NCBI RefSeq assembly: GCF_000219625.1
Contig: NC_018214.1
Location: 744,001-808,000, forward strand
Reading direction: 5' to 3'
Source: Zymoseptoria tritici IPO323
Lineage: Eukaryota; Ascomycota; Dothideomycetes; Mycosphaerellales; Mycosphaerellaceae
Length of the DNA: 64,000 bases
In this document: positions 22,590 through 33,107 of the stretch, piece after piece
Numbering within the stretch: position 1 is the first letter of the stretch
Layout: every line of letters begins with the position of its first letter
Made by a program: the position numbers and the translations under genes
The notes under the pieces: model-generated
What the model was told of the DNA's origin: nothing
The model's database searches: none
Seen by the model: only the letters and a program-made list of their open reading frames with translations

Positions 22590-23954
22590 ATGGCCCCCCA
22601 CCTCCCCCTCTCCGCCCCCTCCATCCACCGCTCCTCCCGCCCCCGCTTCACCCTACACCTAACCCTCCACGACCTGAACAACGTCCCCCTCGTCTCCGGC
22701 ACCTCCTTCATAAAATGGCACCTCCCGCACTCCACCTCCGCCGAACACCGCGGCCGCACCGCCAAATGCGCCATCAAAGACCACCGCGTGACCTACAATT
22801 ATTCGAAAAGCATACCCGTGGCACTAAAAGTGGGAAAGGGAGGCGTGCTGCAGGAGTGTCGACTGGAAATGGAGGTCGTGCAGGAGTATAGTAAAGGTGG
22901 GAGGGGGGAGAGGATCGTGTTGGGGGAGGTGGGACTTAATCTTGCGGAGTATGTGAGTTTGAATGAACGGGCGGGGTCGCCGGATGGTACGGGAGGAGGA
23001 GGGACGACGATGAATGGTGGGACGACGATGAATGGTGCAGGAGGTGGAGGAAATACACAAGCACAAGCAGCACCCTCTTCTGCTGGAGGAGCAGACGACG
23101 GAACCATCACAAGGAGATATCTCATGCGCTCCTCGAAAATCAACTCCACCCTCAAAATCTCCATTCTCATGACCCACACCTCCGGTCCCATCGACTTTAC
23201 CGCTCCGACGCTCAAGTCCGCTCCTGTCTTTGGAGGGATAGCAGGGATCATGAATACATCCACCCCCGCGACCGTCGCGCCCTCCTCCTCTGCCTCCCCG
23301 CACGGCATCAAGTCGCGCATCCACGCCCATCATCACGGGGATGGAGACAGCGACCACTCCTCCTCCTCCTCCGAGTCCCGCCCTCTTCCCCCACAACCCA
23401 ATTTCTCCGCCTCATCGAGGGAAACGGGGGAGATGCAGGATATGTACCGGCGGACCCTCGCGGCGTTCTGGTCGAGTGGACCCGGTGAACTGCGAGCGGA
23501 TGAATGTATTGAAGATATTTTCGCCGGTGGAGATGGCTGGGGTCGGAAAGGGCGGCCGACTGCGCCTGCTACCTCCAATACTATGCATAACGGGCGAGGT
23601 GGTGGACAAGGAGGAAGTCCGATGGGGAGTGGGACTTCGACGCCCAATGTCGGGGAGAGTCAAGGGGGAGGTGGTGGTGGAGGAGGGACAGGCAAGAGAG
23701 ACCTTTCCTCAGGAGGAGGAGGAGGAGGAGGGATGAGACCGACGTGGCAGCATACGCATGCACAGGCATATCAGGGAGGTGGTGGTGGAGGAGGAGCAGG
23801 AAACCATCAACGGCAAGCTTCGCAAGGGAGGAATCGAGCGGAGATGGCGAGTGCGGAGGCGAGGAGAAGGGAGGGGATCGCGGGACAATTGGAGGAGATG
23901 GATGTCAGGGAGGATCTTGTGAGTTGGAGGATTAGTGAAAAGGCTTATTTGTGA
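22590..23954 (+). CDS. NT-C2 domain protein with glycine-rich tail
   Basis: A single exon encodes about 454 residues. Residues about 10-190 match the N-terminal C2 domain of EEIG1/EHBP1-type proteins: FTLHLTLHDLNNVPLVSG, then GTSFIKWHL, then HRVTYNYSKSIPVALKV and a strand ending GEVGLNLAEYVSL. After an inserted Gly/Thr-rich loop the domain closes with RYLMRSSKINSTLKISI. The rest is Ser/Gly-rich and probably disordered, with a short conserved-looking helix (MQDMYRRTLAAFW) and a basic helix near the end. NT-C2 proteins bind membranes or act as trafficking adaptors; the partner here is unknown. The start at 22590 fits an aaatgg context; 43 codons upstream are open but low-complexity. Confidence 0.78.
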   Translation: MAPHLPLSAPSIHRSSRPRFTLHLTLHDLNNVPLVSGTSFIKWHLPHSTSAEHRGRTAKCAIKDHRVTYNYSKSIPVALKVGKGGVLQECRLEMEVVQEYSKGGRGERIVLGEVGLNLAEYVSLNERAGSPDGTGGGGTTMNGGTTMNGAGGGGNTQAQAAPSSAGGADDGTITRRYLMRSSKINSTLKISILMTHTSGPIDFTAPTLKSAPVFGGIAGIMNTSTPATVAPSSSASPHGIKSRIHAHHHGDGDSDHSSSSSESRPLPPQPNFSASSRETGEMQDMYRRTLAAFWSSGPGELRADECIEDIFAGGDGWGRKGRPTAPATSNTMHNGRGGGQGGSPMGSGTSTPNVGESQGGGGGGGGTGKRDLSSGGGGGGGMRPTWQHTHAQAYQGGGGGGGAGNHQRQASQGRNRAEMASAEARRREGIAGQLEEMDVREDLVSWRISEKAYL

Positions 23955-24582
23955 GACAAATGTCAAGGTTCCGAATGAATGAGATACGACGGGATGTGAC
24001 TTGACCATGCTTGAAAAACAATGAGGACGATAAGAAGGGATGAAAGTGAAGTAGAACATGTTTCGAACTCCCAAACTTCCCATTCCCAAGGAAAGGAAGT
24101 TCAGTCCAAGCTTTCCATTGCTACTCCTATTCCTACAACATCCGCAAGAAGATGTAGTTCTACGCTTCCCGAAAGCGTTCTCCACCAAGTCGTGCCTCCA
24201 AAAGTCCAAGTCGTAGCACACCAACCCCGACGAGAACAAAAAAAAAAGGTCATGGTCTGTTCCGCATGACCCTTTTTCGTGTTTCCCAAAGCAGACCCGT
24301 TCCAAAGCGTCCAACGGCACCGCGATGCATCCAAAAGCACGGGTATAGCCTCATTCCCTCCTCCGCTCGATCGCTGCTTGTTCCTTCGCTGGACCAAGTG
24401 TCCATTCATTCGTCTGCGTGCTTCCAAAAACGCCGATCGTAAAAACCAAGAAAAGAACCAGAGCCGGCGTGTCCGGTCGGTCCAGGTAGTGTGTGCCCAA
24501 GTGGCAAGTTCGTCCATCTCTCCTCTTCCAATGAAGGAGATTGAGGCAGTAGGTGATCCCTAAAACCAAAGCCCCATGCTGA
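23955..24582. other. Convergent 3' flanks
   Basis: This is the 3' flank of the NT-C2 gene and of the phosphatase gene on the other strand. It contains an A-run near 24238-24247. No gene is supported. Confidence 0.5.
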
Positions 24583-27150
24583 TCATAACACATCCTCAAT
24601 ATTTCTCACAAAGGGATTCACGCCCTTCATCCTCTCCCCAACCGGACTTCTAGGATCATCTGCCGACAGACTTCCAGCCCTCGTCGGATCGCTCGTGGTC
24701 GTCGTGTCCGATACCGCCAATCCCAGTTTAAACGGATTCGCCAAAAATTCCCCCACTCTCGGACTCATCAGCACCTCTTCTTCCTCCTTCACATCGTTCT
24801 TCCCACCACCGCTGCCTCTCGAAACAGCCAACTCCCTCTCAATCCTCCCCTGCATCTCTTGCAACTGTCGCTGTTCGCGTAAGTTCGGCGAGGAGATTTT
24901 CACGGCTAATCTCCTCGGTGCGGTATTAGCGGTGGAAGGAGACAGAGTCGAGCGACTTCGCACTCTGCCAACCGCGGTGGGTGCGCGGAACGAGGGATTG
25001 CGGCGAGGCGTTTCTCCTTCGTCCGTGGAGCGGGTGGAAGCCATTCCTATGGACGCGAGAAGTGAGGCGCGGGTGAAGGGATGGCTGTCGTCATCGGCAT
25101 CGCCGTTGATGGAAATGGAAGAGGGGAAGGAGGTGCGGGTGGGAGATTGGAGATTGAACGATTCTAAGGTCGGGGAGTGGATGCTGGAATGGGAGGGTGG
25201 GGTTGCGAATTGGGTGGATGTGGGTGATTGAACCTGAGGTAGTTGTGGGTCGCTGTGACTGGTGGGATGCGGGAAAGTGTCGACCCGGGGAGAGTTGATG
25301 TCCAGAACTTTCAGCACTGGGACGATGACATTCCCTGAAGGGTCGACGTATGCGGTAGCGGGTTTCACGGCGCTGAGCGCTCTTCTCCTTGACGGGACGC
25401 CAGTTTGCCAGGGCACACCGGAGGGTGCTGATGATGGGCCAGGACTGATGGGTGCTTCTTCCGCCGCATGGACATTGCTGACATTGACGTTCGCATCAGG
25501 AATCGTCATACTTTTCCCAGACATCGGCGTCGCACGGTCAGAGAACGGTCCTTTCCACTCACTAAGCGCTGAAGAAGGAGTCCTCGGACTAAGCGTGCGA
25601 TCACCGAGAAGCCCGCCCCTCGCAAGACTTGATCGAAACTCTTGGAGTTGCATGATCAAATTCATGTTCGGACCGATCCATTTACTCCGCTTCTTGACCG
25701 CGTCGTATGCTTCTTGCACGCTGGCATCTGAATTCTTGTAGATGCCATAGGCGACGACGAGGCTTGCAGATCGGCTGACTCCGCATTGGCAGTGAATGAG
25801 GATGCGTTTGCCTTCCATCACTCGCTCGTCGATGAGTTTGACGAGTCGTAGTAGATCGGGAACGATGTCGCTGTTATGTTCCCACGGGATGTGAATGTAC
25901 TCCGGTTCTTTTGCTTGAGACTCCGCTGGGAAGGCCGTCACCGGAGGGGTGGCTTTCGGTGTTGTGGGTGATGCTTCGTCTTTCCGGCTCACCGGACGAT
26001 CCCGCTTCGGCGCATATTGAATGCCGCCTCCTCCATCCAGTCGAAGATCCGGCTCCACAGGTGGAGGCACATCATGCTTCACCAAGGGATTCCGCACCTC
26101 ACTCGCCACGTTCATAATCACATCATACTGTCTCGCCTGTTCTGCCGTCGGTTCGAGGTACAGATCTATTCGCGGGTCGTAAACACAAATGGGTCCATCG
26201 GGATACGCTTCCGGCTTGTCTTCCATTGAAAGAGGAATATCGAAATTTTGCTCTTCCTCTTCTTCCTCCTGAATCTCCACCTCGGGCGCCTTGGCCTCCA
26301 ACGGTGAGAAGATCGTCTCCAAATTGCGCCGTTGTTTGGCATCCCGACTCGGCGGTAATCCCAATCCAGGCGCGAGTGGTAATGAAGGAGAAGATTGAAA
26401 ATGTCGTAATGTAGGTCGCCCAAAGCTGGGAGTCTCCGGTATTAGTAGCCGCACCTCCTGAGGCTTCGGCTTGCCCAAGGCGGGTGTCATAATCGTCAGG
26501 CCCAGTGCGCTTGGCTTCCTCCTCGGCGGCGTCGGTGGCTTCACAAACGCCGGTGACAAGCTTGAATCCTCCATCGCAGCTCGTAATGGCAGACTTGTCG
26601 TTGAGGAGGCTCTTGTGTTGAGCCGTGATGTGACGACTGCCAGGTTCTTCAAGTTGCGACCTTTCCTCGGCGGAGGTTGCTTTTGCAGCTCAAAGAAAGG
26701 TGCACTCCGAGCATCCTCGGTTCGTGGCCGGAGCATGCCAACAGCGAATGTGGAGGGAGGCGGTGACTCCGGTGACGAGCCAGGTGAGGGCTCGGTCGCG
26801 CTGGAGTCGTCAACAGTGGAGATGGTCGTTGTAGGTGATGACTCGTTGGATCCAAGGGTGTTAGTTGAATCGCTCAACGTGTGTTGGTGGAACTTGTGAT
26901 AGATATGGTCGTAGTCGGAGGAGGGTAGAAGGGTTGTTTGTGAACCCTCGCTTGATGGGTGAGGCAGTGGTTTTGTTTGTCCCTCGGTCGGCGACATGTT
27001 TGCCGGTGAAGTGAAGGATGAAAACATGGATCGGATTGAAAAGGTCGTCGTCGAATCGGGTGAATGACTGGTCAGTCGTCGAAAGCGTCCATTGAATTTC
27101 TTGTTGATGTTGTTTTGCCAGGTTGGTAGTAAGGAACTGGAGGTTGCCAT
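24583..27150 (-). CDS. Dual-specificity (MAP-kinase-type) protein phosphatase
   Basis: A single exon encodes 855 residues. The dual-specificity phosphatase domain spans roughly residues 300-510. It begins with an aspartate-containing segment (ICVYDPRIDLYLEP), contains VIMNVASEVRNP, and has the catalytic P-loop HCQCGVSRSA with nucleophile Cys454 and Arg460, followed by AYGIYKNSDASVQEAY and MNLIMQLQEF. The long Ser/Pro-rich N- and C-terminal regions are typical of the fungal Msg5-type phosphatases that dephosphorylate cell-wall and mating MAP kinases; orthology is inferred, not proven. A roughly 50-residue insertion precedes the P-loop. The start at 27150 gives MATSSSLLPTW; upstream codons to 27366 are open but hydrophobic and unlike a mature N-terminus. 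Confidence 0.87.
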   Translation of the reverse strand: MATSSSLLPTWQNNINKKFNGRFRRLTSHSPDSTTTFSIRSMFSSFTSPANMSPTEGQTKPLPHPSSEGSQTTLLPSSDYDHIYHKFHQHTLSDSTNTLGSNESSPTTTISTVDDSSATEPSPGSSPESPPPSTFAVGMLRPRTEDARSAPFFELQKQPPPRKGRNLKNLAVVTSRLNTRASSTTSLPLRAAMEDSSLSPAFVKPPTPPRRKPSALGLTIMTPALGKPKPQEVRLLIPETPSFGRPTLRHFQSSPSLPLAPGLGLPPSRDAKQRRNLETIFSPLEAKAPEVEIQEEEEEEQNFDIPLSMEDKPEAYPDGPICVYDPRIDLYLEPTAEQARQYDVIMNVASEVRNPLVKHDVPPPVEPDLRLDGGGGIQYAPKRDRPVSRKDEASPTTPKATPPVTAFPAESQAKEPEYIHIPWEHNSDIVPDLLRLVKLIDERVMEGKRILIHCQCGVSRSASLVVAYGIYKNSDASVQEAYDAVKKRSKWIGPNMNLIMQLQEFRSSLARGGLLGDRTLSPRTPSSALSEWKGPFSDRATPMSGKSMTIPDANVNVSNVHAAEEAPISPGPSSAPSGVPWQTGVPSRRRALSAVKPATAYVDPSGNVIVPVLKVLDINSPRVDTFPHPTSHSDPQLPQVQSPTSTQFATPPSHSSIHSPTLESFNLQSPTRTSFPSSISINGDADDDSHPFTRASLLASIGMASTRSTDEGETPRRNPSFRAPTAVGRVRSRSTLSPSTANTAPRRLAVKISSPNLREQRQLQEMQGRIERELAVSRGSGGGKNDVKEEEEVLMSPRVGEFLANPFKLGLAVSDTTTTSDPTRAGSLSADDPRSPVGERMKGVNPFVRNIEDVL

Positions 27151-27538
27151 GTTAGATGGTTGTGTCCGTGAATGAAAGCAACAACATAAAAGACAAAACA
27201 ACAGAAATGAACAAATCCAACAGTCAAGGGCAGTGCTGACCGCAAGATCAACAGCGCTTGCAAGCCGCCTCTTCAAGCAGCAATGCCGTCTTTGCGGGTA
27301 CACAATACAAGACATGCACAATGCAGGTGGCAGGTGGCAGGACAAACGTACCGGAAAGCCTTTCACCAGGAAAGGACGGCAAGTGGTCGAGATACCAGAT
27401 CTCTCTCAGTGCGGCGCCAAATGCAACACAGATGCGCCCTCGAAAAGTTGCGGCGTCGTCTTGTCCAGGTCAGGAAGGAAAAGTCGCGTGGGCGATCCTG
27501 GAGGAGCAAGCAGGCAGGCAAGCAGTGAAGTGAGCTTC
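27151..27538. other. Upstream region of the phosphatase gene
   Basis: This contains the presumed promoter and leader of the phosphatase gene. No separate gene is supported. Confidence 0.4.
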
Positions 27539-28339
27539 TCAGAATAGCATCACCGCGGGGCGTTTCGCTTGCAGGTATTGGATTAATGGACACCGACTCG
27601 CCGGAGAAGGGAAAACAGCCGTCGACTGGATCGCGAGGCCTGCTGGGCTTGCAGCTTGGGCGCTTGCGAGGGAGTGAAGTGTGCAGGCGATAGAAGAGTG
27701 CGAGAGAAGATCCAGAAGGCCAGCTGAGAGGTCCCCGTCGATCTCGCTTTTGCCGAAGGCGGGTGGTGGATTTTCTGAATGGGGCGTCTCGAGGGTCCTG
27801 ACCAATGAGGTAGTTCGGACGGGCGCTTCGAGAATGTCTGCGAACCAATCAGCATGAAAAGTCGGCATGGCCACCAACATGACGAGGGCGGCAAGGTGGA
27901 ATGATGTATAAGAGGGGCGTGGGAGGAGGGTGGACGGTAGAGTTGAGAGGTGAGGTTGATCGCATCTCTCATACGCTGGTGGTGCAAGCGAACTTACCAA
28001 AGAGTGGGAACAAGTCGAAGTCTCTCAATGCGACGGCCTGAGGCTATGCTTTCGCGACGAATGCGACGGTTTGTCTGGTCTTCCGTTGGAGATCGTATAT
28101 GTCGGTGTATAGTCCTCCCTGTCTCGATCTTGAGGTGCAGCAAATGTCGCTGTCCTGTGCCAATTGTCCAAGTCGCGAACAGTCTTCGAAGCAGTCTTCA
28201 ATGTCTCTTTCTCAATCTCTTGCAGACGTCCAAGTGCGCCTTTCACCTCAATCCAAGGTATCAAAGACGAACAAAGGGAGTGGTCGGAGGTATTCGTCCG
28301 GTTCAAGTCGCAAGTCGTCGACAGTCCAAGCAAGCGCAC
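27539..28339 (-). CDS. Poorly resolved multi-exon gene (weak)
   Basis: Several minus-strand segments look coding but cannot be joined with certainty. One runs down from 28339 and reads GRLQEIEKETLKTASKTVRD, ending in a basic Ser-rich tail. A second, from 28035 to 27998, reads AVALRDFDLFPLF and ends at a strong gtaagt donor (27997). A third, from an acceptor near 27843 to the stop at 27539, continues in frame with an Ala/Ser/Leu-rich sequence. The gtaagt donor and ttcgcag acceptor give a 150-bp intron and keep frame. The start codon and first exon were not identified. No family is recognised. Treat the span as a candidate locus, not a finished gene model. Confidence 0.28.
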
Positions 28340-30333
28340 GAAGTCAACGCCGCCAGCGGAGAAGGAGGGAGACGGAGGATGTCGAAAAACAGAGAGGCGG
28401 GGAAAGTCTCACAGGCCAGCGAGGTTTATCGGTCGTCTACCGTCGTATGTTCTGGTGTGGTGACGGGGAGTGTGGTGTATTCGTGGAGGTGGTCGAGGGG
28501 TGTGCACGGTGGATGTGGAGATGTCAGAGTTGCGCAACGCTCGGTCGTGCCCAAGACCGGAGGGTGAACTGCTGGTGCTGGCACTGGCGGGTCGGAGTGG
28601 ACAGGGTGTTGCTGTTGGGCGAGAGTGAAGGAGAGAGGGCAGAGTTCAGGGTGGATCTCTCTGGGAGTGACATGATTCGGTGGAAGAGCCGCCGTACCCC
28701 GGTTTAGCTCCGAATTAGCGAGTTAGCTCACGCCATGCGGCTCCCGAAATAGATCGAAAGACGTGCCCCGTGTCGTGTTTCTTCTTTGATCGCTCGAAAC
28801 TCTTTGTTCGGCCGGAACTTCTTTCAACACGCATGCATCCGTTTCGTTTCGACAATGAGGAGGGGACATCTATTCTCGAGATGTATCCATGACAGCATCA
28901 AACCGTAGCAGAGAGAGACATCCTTCCAACTCGACCGCACTATACATAAACCCATCTGCACTCCCCACCACCCTCACGCATGCATGCACCTCTCACCATG
29001 AAACTGCCGTACCCTCGCATACCTTTGCCGTACTCTCCCTCGTACGACCCGCCACTCCATGTAGTTCTAACTCGGTTAACCTCGTCGTGGTCCAGACTCA
29101 TCCTCCAGCTCCATCTATTTCCGTCCTGTGTACTCGAGTCCGTTCCCAACCCTCATCGACCGATCCTTTGTCCCCCCCACAACTCATGCACCAGGTGCAC
29201 CTGGGTTCATTCACAAGCGAACGGTTCACGATTGAACACACCACCATCCCGGCATGTACTCATCTCGGCACTCGGGTCAGAGTTCGCTGATGGTGAGCAA
29301 CGAGCCGCAAAGGTCGTCGAGTCAAGTATACATGTGTTGTGTACAAAGCAATCATTCCGTGCGGCGTTGTCTCCGCCGGATGGCAGGTCTTCGTTGTTTC
29401 CTTTTCTCACATGTGGTCCGGCCCACTTCTAGGCTCCCTTCTCTCAACCTCTCTCTCTCATCATGGTTTGTAGGTAGTTCTCTCTCGACACGAGGTATCC
29501 ACTAAATTTAGGTGGCACGCTATCCTTGGTTGGGGTATTGTACGCAGTAGTAGAACCAACATACCATAGGAACATACATAGGACGACACTCGGATCTATG
29601 CCACCATCAAATCTTCCCACGCATCCACTCCAAGAACACTACTTATGCTTCTCGATATGACAGTCATTTATCCTACCTTAACTCACTTGAGAAGACTCAC
29701 TCGACCTCTAGAATCCCACCGACATCACGCCTTCGCGAATTTCTAAGCGAAATGTCTCAAAACCCCATGCATATTTACGGTATTACCTTAGTCCCTCGTG
29801 TACTCGGCCCTCCCGCCGGTGGGTGGGGTGACCATGATCCCGACGAACAAGGCTGAGGAAACACGACAAGGCTGAAAAACATGGCCATCGAGGGTCGAGA
29901 CCATCACCCTCGAGCATTCCCATGTGGCACAGACGAGGCGGATGAAGGGTATGATCGGAAGCCGACTGCGTGTGCACAACCGTGCACTGAGGATGCTCAA
30001 GACTCAAGCAGAAATATCGGAGAGGGACAGAGTGTGTGTGTGTGCGTGGAAGAGCGAGGGAGAAGGCCCATTTTCAGACTGTTCTCCACGAATCGATTTC
30101 TTCCGCGTGGGACTACCTGACTTTAAAGACCCATTCAGCCCAGCAGTTTCTCTCTCTGTTCTACTCACGCAAGACAGTGACGTAGGTAGGTACCGACCCG
30201 TAGACAAAACTCTCGTGCACTACGATGCATCAAGTGATGAGTCCAAAGTCATACAACGCCTGGCCATCCACTTCTCCTCATCACCACCTCGTTCTACCCA
30301 TCCCCTCCATCCTCCCTCCTCCTCTCCATCATT
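28340..30333. other. Gene-poor stretch with a GT microsatellite
   Basis: No supported gene. The first few hundred bases may hold the upstream exon or leader of the locus at 27539-28339. Much of 28.9-29.7 kb is C/T-rich non-coding sequence. Confidence 0.45.
30031..30046 (+). repeat. (GT)n microsatellite
   Basis: A short GT dinucleotide run (gtgtgtgtgtgtgcgt) lies in intergenic DNA downstream of the RPEL gene. Confidence 0.7.
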
Positions 30334-31281
30334 CTACTCCAACTCAAACCTCCCGGACACAACCTCTTCAATCCCCCTGTTCCCACCGACCACCTCCTCC
30401 TTTCCACTCTCCTCTTGTTCACCCTCCAATCCCTCCTCTTCATCCTCCCTCAAAATCCCCTCTCTGACCAGCACTCCCTTCTCCGGCCGTCCCTGCAAAG
30501 CCTTCTCCAACGAATCCGCTCTCAAATGCTTCTTCAGTTCCCGTTCCTGACTCTGCAGTGCCGGAGCGGCTTTGGAATCGGGAAGGATGTTGCGTTCGAT
30601 TAATTCGGGGGCGGTGGGGCGGGAGGCGAGGTTCTAGATTGAGGAGATACGAGGTCAGCGAGGTGTAAAGATGTGGGCGGAACGATGAAGGCGTGGGGAG
30701 GAGAAGGGACCTGGAATGTGAAGGTGCTGGAGGGAGCGGGCGTGAGGAGAGAGGGGTGTCGAGACGAGTCCAAGGCATGGCGATCAAACGGACGTAGCGG
30801 GCGAGCGAGCAAGAAGGCCAATGCCTTGTATCCCCTTCTTGCCGTCTGATCCTCGACCCTGAGCTCCCTCCTCCCACCTCCCTCCTCGCCCTCACTCCCC
30901 CTCTCCCCCTCTCCCCACCCTTCCCACCCTCCAACCAAAAATTCAAGAAAAACTCACCTTCCTCAACCCATCCGCAACCCTCTGCCGTTCCAACTCCTTC
31001 TGCCTCGCCTGCAACCCCGGCGCCACATCCGTATCCAGCAAAATATGCCTCTCCTTTAACTCCTCCGCTTCGGGTCTCGTTTGCAATTTCTTCTCCAGAC
31101 TGTTCTTCCGCTCGAGAGTCGGGGAGAGGGGGCTGGTGTCGATGTGGGTGTCTAGTTGAGGGGCGGTGAGGACGGGGTTGAGATTCTCGTTGTAGGGGTC
31201 TTGGGTGGATGGGGACTGGTTTTCATTGGAGGTGGTGGTGGTGGAGGTTGTGAGAGGGGGGAGGGTCTGGTCGGTCGCCAT
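30334..31281 (-). CDS. RPEL-repeat protein
   Basis: Two exons, 31281..30958 and 30633..30334, encode 207 residues. The intron 30634..30957 is 324 bp (gtgagt donor, tctag acceptor, phase 0), long for this genome. The N-terminal 55 residues are Thr/Pro-rich. Three RPEL-type units follow: LQTRPEAEELKERHIL (motif at residues 69-75), LASRPTAPELIERNIL (113-119) and a weaker LQGRPEKGVLVREGIL (157-163). RPEL motifs bind G-actin in animal MRTF and Phactr proteins; fungal members are known but little studied. The C-terminus is Glu/Gly-rich and acidic. The splice junction is strongly supported because the second repeat starts only five residues after it. The start at 31281 gives MATDQTLPPL; upstream codons are open but less convincing. 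Confidence 0.8.
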
Positions 31282-33107
31282 CGTTGCTTCTGGAGTTTCC
31301 TCGGATTGGGCGGTGGGAGTTTGTTGGAGTGATTGTATCTTTGAGGTCTTTCTGGTGGATGTGTGGTGTACTCTCGATCGTTGACAGAACAAGTCGTGCC
31401 TTTCACTTAATCTCAATAGAATCTTTCGCAAATGGGACAACAAGAAAGCCCGAAGTAGTCGTGCAATTGCAAGGAAAACAAGACCAGTGTGCTCGTGCGT
31501 TTTTCAAGGGGAGCAAGCAAGTAGGTGTTCAAGATGCAAAAATGAAAATGCAGGCATACGTCGTCGAGCCAACAGCTCTCACACCTCCCCCTTCCTTCCG
31601 AAACTCCTCCCCGACGTCAGGTGAAGCAAGGTCTATCCGTCAGATCGACAGGGCTCGTTTCATCCCTGAAACGTCAATGTCAGGGCATCACCGTCGAGCG
31701 AACATTCGGGAACCCGAAAACATATGGCGCTCGAGGATTATCGTTATCCACATCTGTTCGTTTTTCCTAGGTTACCCAAGTTAACGATGTTGGTGACGGG
31801 CGTAGACCGGTGTTGAGCGGTGTTGAACGGCTGGGGTCGTCCATGAGGGACGACACCGCTCACTACTTCCGGTCATGGCGACACGGTGCTGGGAGATAGA
31901 ACATTTATGTACCTTAGAAGCTGGTTGCCGTCTCCATCTACATCTTCAACTCCAACCTCGACATCCAATGTTCGACTTCGACCACCAACGACCAGCAAAG
32001 TCCTTCGCAACTCCAAAACCACCAAACAGCCATACCAACCCATCCCAACCATGAAACCCACCCCCCTCATCTCCACCCTCGTCACCCTCCTCCGCTCCCC
32101 CATAATGATGTTCGCCGCAATAAATCATCCATTCCCTACCACCTTTCCCTCCTCCCTCAACACCTTCCCAAACCTTTCCTCCACACTCCTCCAGTGCGAC
32201 GAAAACGACTGACTCCAAGAATCAATGCAGAAACTAGCCCAAAGGCGACACCTGGTAAGCCACATACTCTCTGTCTCCTCCCTCCTTCCTCATTCAGTCA
32301 AGTTGCACGATGTACCTTACGCTGAGACACATTGACTACTCTCAGCGTGGACAACAACTGCTACTGCAACGGACCTCCCCCTCGTGTTTGAATCGGTCCT
32401 CCAATCGTGTTGCGTTCTGCTTGTAATTGAAGGAGACATCAGACTCATTTGGAAAATGTTTGGAAAACGGAGGATAGCGTGTCGACACTTCGTCTCTGCC
32501 GCATCGAGCACAGCCCGATCGAGACAAGGATAACTGTAGCTCTCAATCCAAGCTCGAGCTCGAGGCGAAGCTCACCTCAGCTCACCTGCATCAAATTGGT
32601 TTCACATGCATGTCTCGTTGGCGCGGTAGCCGGGGACTTGTCAGGCCACATGAAATGATCGAGTCATGTAATGCAATCAATCAAATGTGAGTGAGACGGT
32701 CGACTAAATGCAAGCAGCACAACGACACGACAATGTCAACGGCAGGAACGAAAAGACTCAGCCATTACTCCATTATAATCGAGCCTACGTATCGGTATGG
32801 TACAACCCAGTCCATCGGCTTCCTTGCAGAATGCCAACGACCTTCCACTCTGATGTGAGACGAAGTAGAGGGTAGGAAAAACTCCAGTACGCACGGGAAG
32901 ATGCTTGCTTAGTCGTTCCGTATCTCATGCTCGTGATCGTTCAAGTTATGTTGATGTGTGTGAAGTTCGTGTGTTATCGTGAATGCTCTTCGAACTTCAT
33001 CCGTTTTGTTGCGTTCCTCCTTGACATTATTCTGTGATGTTGACAATTCCCGGCGAGGAGGGTTCGTCCACCGGCACAGAAGTTGGCTTCTCAGTGAGGT
33101 GATACGC
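31282..33107. other. Gene-poor stretch; possible short plus-strand frame at 31886-32212
   Basis: This is mostly non-coding. A plus-strand frame near 31886-32212 includes a hydrophobic segment after an internal ATG at 32051 (MKPTPLISTLVTLL) and is followed by a gtaagc donor at about 32254, but no continuation could be fixed. The final 200 bases are the 3' flank of the rhodopsin gene. Confidence 0.35.

Noticed and set aside
30440..30946. Long minus-strand frame spanning the RPEL gene intron
   Set aside because: It lies in a different frame from the RPEL repeats and consists of Gly/Arg and Pro/Ser-rich sequence. The spliced model joins two consecutive RPEL repeats.
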